A stretch of 64,000 bases of DNA from Apostichopus japonicus (lineage: Eukaryota; Echinodermata; Holothuroidea; Aspidochirotida; Stichopodidae). Below are positions 48,732-64,000 of the stretch, one piece after another (position 1 is the stretch's first letter; each line of letters opens with the position of its first letter). The notes beneath the pieces are model-generated. The model was not told the DNA's origin and made no database searches. It saw only the letters and a program-made list of their open reading frames with translations. A program made the position numbers and the translations under genes. The stretch spans positions 6,326,001-6,390,000 of the forward strand of contig NC_092566.1 in NCBI RefSeq assembly GCF_037975245.1, written 5' to 3'.

Positions 48732-49385
48732 TAGAAAGCTTATATTCGACGGTATAGAGAACAAACGACTTGACAAAGACTATAGAGCGCGGGGATGAAA
48801 TGGTGACTTTAGACATCCAGGAAGTTTATCATGATGATATGCTATAGACGGTTAAACAAAAACACTGCTTTCATTCCAGGTTGTACATTCCCTAGCGTTT
48901 GAACGTTTGCTCCTTTAAACATTCGAGTATCAAAGTGACTGGAACTACTTTAATAGTTTGAAAACATAAACCTGCATTAGGTCAGTTCCTCAGATGCAAA
49001 CAAAAAAGAGAAAAAGAAGAAGCGAGAAACAATAGACTTTAACGGCCAAAGACTAAGGGTGTTTTGTTGTTCTTATGAAGTACTGTAGTTAAAAGAACAG
49101 GTCTTGGTTGATTTCAATTTATGATACAATGGATTAACATTAACATATAGTTCTAAACTGAGAAACCGATTGATATTTCAAATGTTTCCGGCATTCAATT
49201 TTGGTATGAACTATCGATATACTTGTCATTCTGCAGTGAACGAGTTTGTTATTTTTCCTCTTACACAGAGATGCATGGTCTGTAATTATCTTTGCCATTT
49301 CCAGTGAAGAACGATGAACAGGAAACTCATGAAAATTCATATTTATTATACAAACGTAAATGATGGCGCTATTCACTACCATAAA

Positions 49386-49470
49386 CCAGAGCCTTATCTG
49401 TATATAAGGCTCTGCCATAAACCAGAGCCGTACACAGCTCTGCCATAAAGCAGAGCTATATACGGCTCTC
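49386..49470. mobile_element. Hairpin insert cluster H8 (CAGAGCC subfamily)
   Basis: First hairpin at 49386-49414, arms AGAGCCTTAT and ATAAGGCTCT, with the 7-mer CCATAAA on both sides (49379-49385 and 49415-49421). It is followed directly by 49422-49470, a longer hairpin with AGAGCCGTA pairing TACGGCTCT and AGCTCTGC pairing GCAGAGCT, which contains CCATAAA again in its middle (49443-49449). This is a nested or tandem set of related inserts re-using the same target word. Confidence 0.75.
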
Positions 49471-50707
49471 AGCTGGTTTACTGTAATGGACAGCGCCCTT
49501 TATTCTATTTTTAGTGCTTTATGACCTTGGGTAGACCCCTCCCCCCCCCCCACAAAAACAATACATCGTACATATGTTCAAAATAGCCGACGGAACCTCA
49601 ACACAAAGGTAGATTCTCCTTCTGATCATTTTTTGTGGTATTTGTGGCCTATTCTATTTTGTGCAGGCTATGTATGGGGAAATTGCCGCCATTTTGGCAT
49701 AAATAACATTAATGTGCAACATTGACGCTTGGGAAAAACTGATTTAGGAATATAATACATATTGCTAACAAAATATTATGGGTTTCATGTATACCCCGTG
49801 ACTTTGCAAAGAAAGTTAAGTTTTAGATCACTTTTCCTACTACGGCCCACGGCCTAACATAGACTAACAAATCTATGACTAAAAAAATTGTTTCATACAT
49901 TTTTAATTTATACTGAGCTTGTTGGTGTTTTTTTCAACAATCTGGTTTCAGAAGTAGCCACTATACTTTAACGACTTTCCATTCTTAATTTCTACTTGAA
50001 CGGTAAGAAAAAGCTCGTTACTGCGCATTAATTGATTACAATAAAGGGAAACGAAAGCGTTTGATCCTAATATTATAATCCTATAGAAGCAGTTTGTAGT
50101 CTAAAATCATTGATAGGAATTGGCGAAGTGTTTAATGTTATTCACACATTATATGAGAATGCAAAGCCTCTTGTAAATAAGCATGGTAATGAATTAGATC
50201 ACTTTCAGTGTAATATATAGGAGTTCGGACCATAAAAATGAAATTTAGTCTCAAACATATATTGTTGACTATTTATCGCAATGGCTTTGGATGCTTTATC
50301 AGTTGCCTGTTGAAAGGCCTGCTAGATATGCCAGGTTCAATGAAAAGGTTATTTAGCAATCTTCGAGTACAAGTTATTCTAAAGCTGATTTATATGTTTA
50401 TTATATATTGATGTGACTTTAACGTTTCAGCTTAGAAGGATTGTGCTCTCCAGTGTGTATTAAATGGTATAACGGGGGGGGGGGGGGGGAAACAAATGTT
50501 TAATGTGATATATGGCACATGAAGGTAAATACTAGCATGTTTAAAGATAAAATACAGAATAATTGTATACATTCAGGAACTACTTTCAATTATTGTAATC
50601 AAACGCTATCAACCACTCACAAGTCAATCATGTACAGGAGACGGGGCGCTCTGCAATTTATAACGCACCCTTTAAGCTCATTCTAAGTTCTTCAGCTCCA
50701 ATTTATG

Positions 50708-51125
50708 GATGGTATGATACAGGTGGTTAGTTTCAATGTTACATCATGTATAGCCACACAGAGCATTAATTTATACCCCATCATTTTCTTGTTTTGATGG
50801 AATTGAATGATACAGGTGGTTAGTTTCAATGTTACATCATGTATACCCACACAGAGCATTAATTTATACCCCATCATTTTCTTGTTTTGATGGAATTGAA
50901 TGATACAGGTGGTTAGTTTCAATGTTACATCATGTATACCCACACAGAGCATTTATACCCCAATATTTCTTTGTTCTGACGAGGTTGAATGGTACAGGTG
51001 GTTAGTTTCAAGGTTACATCATGTATACCCACACAGAGCATTTGTTCTGATGAGGTTGAATGATACAGGTGGTTAGTTTCAATGTGACATCATGTATACC
51101 CACACAGAGCATTTATACCTCACCA
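50708..51125. repeat. Tandem repeat, ~65-95 bp unit, ~5 copies
   Basis: Units contain GATACAGGTGGTTAGTTTCA, TTACATCATGTATACCCACA and CAGAGCATT. The first three are about 95 bases with an ATACCCCATCATTTTCTTG spacer; the later ones are shortened. Confidence 0.9.
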
Positions 51126-51235
51126 TTTCTTTACCTATGCAGAGCTTATATATCCCACCAAGCTTTGTCTTATGTGACACTGACACGTTATTCTGACGTC
51201 ATAGAGGAATATTGGTAAGATCGAATAGTACAAAC

Positions 51236-51261
51236 CATGGAGGTAAAAACAGACCTCCATG
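51236..51261. mobile_element. Hairpin insert H11 (CATGG subfamily, 26 bp)
   Basis: Arms CATGGAGGT and ACCTCCATG around AAAAACAG, one base different from H3. A perfect 7-bp direct repeat TACAAAC flanks it (51229-51235 and 51262-51268). Confidence 0.88.
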
Positions 51262-51857
51262 TACAAACCAATCACTTGTTGAATTCTTAGCTAAGGAGCT
51301 CAATTAGTTGCGTCAATGCGTAAATTGTAGCAGGAATCCCACGGTTCATGGAGAAGGCAAAACAAAGATGGAAGAATCAGGAAAGGACAGAGGCTACTTA
51401 TAGAAAGACAAAATAGAAAATTGATAATTGATAATGCCTTTAATTTCAACAAAGTAAAATACAGAAAACTTTACACACTTTTACGAAGACAGTGACAGGG
51501 AAGCAATTTTTTCTGGTAATAATGAAACACGGAAAAGGAACCCCAAAAACCTATTCAGCACATAAAGATGGCGGTTTAGCTTTGGAGGATTACTTGGGTT
51601 TCAAGAAGAACAATTTTTTGTCGTGATATTATAAGGTTGCTTTGTGCATGCTAACGAATCTAGGTCAGTCAAGACTACGATAAGGAAGTTTCAAATGCTT
51701 GACCACACTTGAAATCCGGGTTTGTTGAGCCGAATGTTACTCTTGTGATTATTGAACCGTACTCTGAACGAAGCCATTGAAGTTTGACCTAATAATTGTG
51801 TCTAGTTGATATGATACAGAAGGGACTATACGGTATAAAGAAGGGACTATAAAGAAA

Positions 51858-52075
51858 ATCGCTTCTCGGCCTTTTGGCTAAGATCATGTGTAGTATGTGT
51901 TCCCTTTCGAGGGGAATGGTGATGCACACCCGACGATGATCACACAGTCATAGTCCCGATGCAAGGGGACGGGGGTTGAGAGCGGATCAGTCGTTTGGTA
52001 GTTTAGTTTTCGTGCCCAGGTTCTTTCCTGGGTGAATTTTCTTAAAAAGTTTTAATTGTGTCTTGGAACACAGAA
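51858..52075 (+). ncRNA. U2 snRNA 5'-end chimera (snRNA-headed SINE-like or novel small RNA)
   Basis: Bases 51858-51902 match the first 45 nt of U2 snRNA with two substitutions, including CTTCTCGGCCTTTTGGCT and the branch-point-pairing GTGTAGTA. After TGTTC the sequence leaves U2: there is no stem-loop IIa, Sm site or 3' stems. The next ~170 bases contain their own self-complementary segments (TTCGAGGGGAA, CCCAGG...CCTGGG) and a T/A-rich end. This is not a functional U2 gene. SINEs with snRNA-derived heads have been described, and this has that look. The 3' limit is approximate. Confidence 0.6.
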
Positions 52076-52663
52076 AGCAAATAATGATGTATAAACAACA
52101 TCAGGGCTATAACAATTGTATGGACCTGGTCTAAGGCAATGATGACCAGAGGAGGAAAATGTTAATGCTTCGTTCTGTGATCATGTGATCACAAATTCTG
52201 CATCGTGCCTTCTCACATTTAACAACACCGGTAATAAAATAAAAGAAAGTTGATGGTTTGTGTGTTGAAAGATGGCATTTTCATCGATAGCTGAATAACA
52301 TCGAAAGCTATTTTACTTTCATTTCACTAACATTTATTTATACAGGAGGGCAGCGACTTTCAAAACTTAAACAATGATATCCGGTTATACCACAATCATA
52401 TATGGTTCAGATATAACCTTCCCTGTATAGATTGGTTGAAACTCGGAGATGGTAAATAACGTCAGTGGTAAAATACCTCGTCAATGAAAACAATCAGCGA
52501 ATGGGTTTCGCAGGATCTCACTTCCCTACTCTCTGATACTTCGGGTAAACTTTAGTGTGGATGTGTGCGTCTCTGTATGTGTTTATATATACATTCTCAT
52601 TCTCTTAAGTTTACTAGAAAATACAGAGAACTCAACAGGAATTCCCTATCTCGAAAATCATCT

Positions 52664-52852
52664 CATCAATTTTCCGTATCATGACCATGTAGATTTTTTG
52701 CTATCCTGCAAGCCACACAAAAAAACCTAGATCATGATTAATAACAGGTCAAGAAAAGATGTTCTCCTGCTGCTTTTTGGCACTTTTCCTAAGATAGGAG
52801 AAGAATCGAGCGGATGGGATATAGACTCTAATAAGAGTACCGGTATGCCACC
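52664..52852 (-). mobile_element. Family A copy, inverted and internally deleted
   Basis: Reverse-complement match to 7817-8280: it ends GGTATGCCACC at 52852 and contains GAGCGGATGGGATATAGACT. About half the interior is missing between CTATCC and AGCCACA, and the other terminus is lost. Confidence 0.8.
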
Positions 52853-54519
52853 ATAGACTTTGAGGAAGTTGGTTATCTGTCCTTTACATTGTGTATTTGG
52901 GTTGTTCTTGTTCTTTTACCTGTGTTTGTATATGTGTTGGAAGGTTCTGGCCAAGATAAGGCATATTAAACAAGTTATTCATATTTCATTGTTTTATGTT
53001 ACATTTTTAGCTTGTCTATTTTCTTACAACGTAGGTTTGTCACAAACCTTTGTTTCTATTGGCCATTTCCCCATGAAGGATCCCTTCCTGGGATCGATCA
53101 GGCCGTAAAATTATGTTGTTTTTGTTTCGTTTTCTAGCTTACTAGAAGACATGCATGTTCATGGTCGAATCGATTCACACCTTTTTTTAATGGTCATGCA
53201 CATACAAGGTTAAAACTCTTGATAACCTAAAATATGACATTTTCCAAGCACAGTGCTGACATGATTAATGATTTTCGTTTATTTATGATCATGTTGGCAG
53301 CCTTTAATACAACTTTTAATATAAGATATTTCCCAAGCGGAGCAGGAGTTAACTAATATTGATTCTGTGCGTTTTTAATCAGAAAATTATATCTATCATG
53401 CAGCTGAATAAGATAGTTGAGTTCCTTTGACTTAAATGCGAATAAAGAGGACCACTTGAGTAAATTTATCACCAATATGTGAAAATTGTTTAAATCTTGT
53501 GTTTAGTTTGTATTAAAGTTGTTGTTTGCCCTCCATTTGAGTATAGCTCCATCTATCTATGATAATGAGTTTGCTTTTTATCCGGTTGTCTGTAAAATGT
53601 ACAAGGAGACTACGCACCATCTTTAAAGATAACCTAATTTCATATGAAGTCAAATGGATTAATTAAAAAAAAGGGCAATATTGTAATCCGCAAGTCATAG
53701 TGGTGCATGATACGTCAAAATCAACTTTTCGCTTTTAGCTAGAGACACTCGATTAAATTTCGGGTTCCTGTAGACAGACAGGTATAGGCCGTCTATTCGT
53801 TATTGAACCAATCTGTGAGTGGTTCTGACGTCATATTGCAAACACTGTTAGTACTTCCTTATTGCCCCCTGCCAGCGTTAGTGTGTGCTCTCAATTCAGA
53901 ATACAGGCACTTTGTATTTAAAAAAAAAAAAAAAAATAGGCTTCTTTATTTCCTTTGTAATCCAGAGGAGGACAATAGGAGGAATTTATCTCGAACGCCA
54001 CACTAAGTATTTAGTCTACGGATTACCATGTTTTATACTATAGGCGTTGAAAAACGCTTAAAGTCCATATGTCGTTCGACACACGGTCGACTGCTAAAGT
54101 TAGTCAACGTTGACTAAAGTTTTCCTCATTTTAGAAGCATTTACACCTTATTATCCAACTGGAAGTTCTCGCCGATAACACATCGATAGACATAATATGA
54201 TAAAAATCAAAACACAATATTTTCTTTTTTACTCAGCAACAATAGTTTCTTCCTTGTTGCTCGTCCATGTGTCTCTTTAATTAAAAGGATAATATCGAAT
54301 ACCGCCAAAGTCTTACTCAGTAGTCTCACTTCCTGGTATTCTAACCCCTTGATGACATAACACGCGGAACGAGTATATATGTTAAAGGTAGTTGACGCAG
54401 ACCATATATGGATAAGCAATGTAAAAAAGTTTGGTTGTTTGAAAAAGTAAAGAGCTCGCTGAGCTTGAAAAGATAAGCCGTCGTGGAAGACTACCTACTG
54501 GTTCAAAATAACAGTCGGG
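52853..54519. other. Non-coding stretch upstream of the plus-strand metalloproteinase
   Basis: No gene supported. A poly-A run of 17 lies at 53921-53937. Confidence 0.4.
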
Positions 54520-54555
54520 TAAATAGAGTTGATTACATTAAGATTATTGTCAGTC
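54520..54555 (+). promoter_or_regulatory. Possible core promoter of the plus-strand metalloproteinase
   Basis: A weak TATA-like TAAATAGA (54520-54527) precedes an initiator-like TCAGTC (54550-54555) by the usual 30 bases, about 60 bases before the ATG. Weaker than the promoter of the minus-strand paralogue. Confidence 0.3.
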
Positions 54556-54610
54556 TGATTTTACTCACAGTAAACCTCACCTCGGAGAAGTGACCGAAAC
54601 AAGTTTCAAC

Positions 54611-61364
<6,754 letters not shown>

Positions 61365-61636
61365 TCATTTCAAGCCACATTCATTGTTTTTCTTCGATTC
61401 GAAGATATAGACCTCAATGAATACAACTACTATTTACCCGTCTTACAGTTTAAATATAAAACATCATTTTATCCCAATTAGCATACTGTTTAATAATACC
61501 CCATCTCCCTGCCAATCCCCATTTTCCTCTCCATATACATCCCCAACCCGTCTCTGAGGCAAAATGTCTTCAGCATGAAAAGTGGTACAAGATTCTTAAT
61601 CTTTTGAGCCATTTTAGAAAAATAATAATTATAACA

Positions 61637-61921
61637 TTTGATTTTTATATAGCGCTTTACACCAGCGATAGGTCGCAAAGCGCTTTACAGACGTTATATT
61701 ACTCCTGGTCAATGACAACCTTTCCCAGAGACAATCCCTCCAGTCGGCAGCAGTTACATGACAAGTTACCTCACAGGTACCCATTTAACCCCTGGGTGGA
61801 GAGAGGCAAGTGAGATAAAGCATCTTGCCCAAGGACACAACGTACCGTAGTGAACTAGGCAGGAATCGTACCAGCAATCCTTGGATCACGAGTCCGAAGC
61901 CTAAGCCATATAGCCAACAAA
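61637..61921 (-). mobile_element. tRNA-headed SINE, near full length
   Basis: On the minus strand the element starts with a tRNA-like head: A-box-like TGGCTTAGGC and B-box-like GGTACGATTCC around CTCGTGATCC. The body contains CCACCCAGGGGTTAAATGGG and ends in GCGCTATATAAAAATC. The plus-strand hallmark TATAGCGCTTTACACC is common in marine invertebrate SINEs. It lies 273 bases downstream of the metalloproteinase stop codon. Confidence 0.75.
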
Positions 61922-62933
61922 AGTGAGAAATGCGATCAATTTTGTATCATTTGCAAAAGACAGCTCTGAACGCCGTCAGCTCCCTACATGGATGGCAGTT
62001 TATTTTTAGCGCCAGAAATGGTGTAACAAAATAATGGCATGATAAAGTGAAAGTAGTATAGGCCATCATTTCTTTGTTTTCAAAGGTTATAATTCTGTTT
62101 ACAGTATAAATCAACAGAACTTTTAATAGTGTATATCCACCTACATGTTTTGACGCCAAATGGAACAACGTGCCGTTTGAATGCATGGTCATCGGTTTAA
62201 ATCAAACTTTGTAGATTTGTTTTACTCTTATCTTCGTAAGATATTTACTCTGATATATTTTTTATATAATTATTTATTATTATTTGAGAAAAATTCACGT
62301 AGCACCTCCTGTTCAATGCTTTCGAAAACTTTGATTAAACTTAGGATAAATATCGTGATCAGTTTAGATGAACCTTTAGCAACCGACATCACTGACCTCC
62401 TACTGCCGTATTATACATATCGACGGTGGTGGATATAATTATGAAATGGTTCCCTCTATTATACAAGGGACCTGAGCAACTATACCTATTTATTTACGCG
62501 GTCTTCACAGGTGTCGCACCACAAGTAACTGCACCACTGGCTTACTCACTAAATTGGTCGCTTTCCATTGCCGCTAGAGTATAGATAGAATATTTCAACT
62601 GACATGTCCTACCTTGACCACCATATGATAGCTGATGACTTGGGCTATCACAGCACATTCAACTTTCAAGCTTAGAAGAGCTCAAAGTTTAGCAGAGTGG
62701 TCCCCAGCCCATCTGCCGAATATTCTTGTTTCAGCGAAGAATTTCTAAAATGCCTTAAATCACTTTCAATCCTCCAGATTTGTAGCCCACTAGTTCACTA
62801 GTTTATTTCGTCCTATTCAACATCCAAGCATCAAAAAGAATGATAATGACTCAGAAAATGCCAACAAAATCACTGCAGTAGGTCACATTAGGGATATTTT
62901 CTTTCAGGTGGACGTGCACTACTCTAATTGTGG
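61922..62933. other. Non-coding stretch
   Basis: No gene or recognised repeat; AT-rich sequence with short random frames. Confidence 0.4.
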
Positions 62934-63593
62934 TACGCTACCTACATGGCATCGAGGTAAATGAATCTGGAGGATTCATGTCAATTGGGCGCGCGTGTAC
63001 CATGCATGGAGGGTCATGTCATGTGTTCCAGGGTGGTACCAAACTGATATTTCTCTGTAGCAGTTCGAGAATAGTGCTAGTGACTTCGTGAAATATTTGC
63101 ACCAGGACGGATCGGACATGGGAACTAACGGCGTAAGAAGGTACTGGTACTTCATAGCTAATATGCTAACGTTAGACATGCTGGCACAGAACAAGTACAG
63201 ATACACTGGGCTCGCAGCGGGAAATGTCGATGTCTGAATTGTATTTCAAGAACGATTTTTTTGTCGAAAAGGATTGTTGAACTGGAAAATGTTTAGTTCA
63301 GTGCAACCACGGAATTCTCCATGAAACAGAGCCTAATGCTGCTCGACTGGAATATATCTATCACGTTAGGCTACAGGCACGGTTATTGCTAAGTAACGGG
63401 TGTCGTCTGCTGCTCTAAGCACGTATACACATTTACGTACTAGTTGGGTGAAATCATCATGCGTTATGGGGAGAGTAATATATTAGTACCACCCTGGAAC
63501 ACATCACATGCATGCATGGTACGCGCGTACGCGCGAATTTACTGTGTGATAGTTTCTCCAGATTCATTTACCTCGATGCTACATGGCAGTGTA
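62934..63593. mobile_element. Fold-back (inverted-repeat) element, ~660 bp
   Basis: Left arm 62934-63040 and right arm 63486-63593 are reverse complements over about 105 bases. Shared blocks are CATCGAGGTAAATGAATCTG, CGCGCGTRYRCC-like text, CATGCATG and GTTCCAGGGTGGTAC. They enclose 445 bases with no recognised gene. The right arm abuts a family A element at 63594, and the left arm begins with TACGCTACC, which resembles a family A right end. Confidence 0.75.
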
Positions 63594-64000
63594 GGTGGCA
63601 TACTCCTAGAATCCATATCAATCCGCCCGGATGTTCTCAGGAAAAGTGCCAAAATGCAGTATAGGAAAACATCTTTCTTGATATGTTATCGATCAGGATC
63701 TGATTTGTTTTGGCATGCATAATGAAGTGCATGAATGGAAGTACATGTGGTGCAAAAATCGGTCAATTGAGGCAATTTTAGACCCCTTTACGCCTCCCAA
63801 GAGCAGCGTACGAAAATTATTTACAACTGAGAGAAGCTGTTTGTTTACAAGTGACAAAAACTTCCGGCAAGGATATCGAAAAAAAATCTGCACGATCATG
63901 TTAAGGAAAATTGATGATGCCATGGTAGGCCAACTTGTCAGCTATCCGGTTAAAGGTAGCGTTTAGCTAGTGAGAACTTCTTTCTAGACTTAGAGACCAC
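63594..64000 (+). mobile_element. Family A copy 4, cut by the window edge
   Basis: Starts GGTGGCATACTCCTAGAATC and follows the 7817-8280 consensus (ATGAATGGAAGTACATGTGG, AACTTCCGGCNNGGATA, GTCAGCTATCCGGT) up to the last base of the window. The preceding bases are TGTA. Confidence 0.8.

Noticed and set aside
51858-51902. Functional U2 snRNA gene
   Set aside because: Homology to U2 ends after about 45 nt; stem-loop II, the Sm site and the 3' hairpins are missing.
53086-53100. GATCCC/GGGATC palindrome
   Set aside because: A short palindrome without family ends or flanking direct repeats.

Overview
The window is nuclear DNA of a multicellular animal. It is AT-rich and non-coding over most of its length. 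Its two convincing genes are split into 8-9 exons with GT-AG introns, and transposon fragments, tandem repeats and (AT)n tracts lie everywhere. Gene content (matrix metalloproteinases) and repeat style (tRNA-headed SINEs, TTAA MITEs, CAGTGGCGG-type hAT-like elements) suggest a marine invertebrate deuterostome, perhaps an echinoderm. The species cannot be fixed from the sequence.

Layout. 1-16.2 kb: no gene; an (AT)n tract, minisatellites, one 464-bp element with a 4-bp target duplication, a 1-kb hAT-like element, and three 22-27 bp hairpin inserts. 16.2-25.7 kb, minus strand: a complete nine-exon secreted matrix metalloproteinase (504 aa) with a TATA/Inr promoter. 25.7-54.5 kb: gene-poor and repeat-dense. 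It holds hAT-like elements, TTAA MITEs, a 510-bp tandem duplication carrying a tRNA-like SINE, several minisatellites, a 5.5-kb candidate transposon with inverted ends (38.5-44.0 kb), inverted 22-bp arrays, and a chimera of the U2 snRNA 5' end with unrelated sequence. The 5.5-kb element carries a decayed SAMD3-like gene and a nested 1.6-kb fold-back element. 54.6-61.4 kb, plus strand: a complete eight-exon paralogous metalloproteinase (515 aa) with a GPI-anchor-like tail. 61.4-64 kb: a SINE, a fold-back repeat and a fourth copy of the 464-bp family.

The two metalloproteinases are transcribed away from each other, about 29 kb apart. They share intron positions through the catalytic domain, and the switch cysteine and zinc histidines fall at identical residue numbers, so they are duplicates. 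They have diverged in how they are kept latent and how they are anchored.

The most unusual signal is a set of very short hairpins (about 22-29 bp, 5'-CA...TG-3') at nine or more places. Six are flanked by perfect 7-bp direct repeats. One sits inside a MITE copy whose sister copy in this window preserves the empty site. They behave like mobile elements made of little more than two back-to-back inverted ends.
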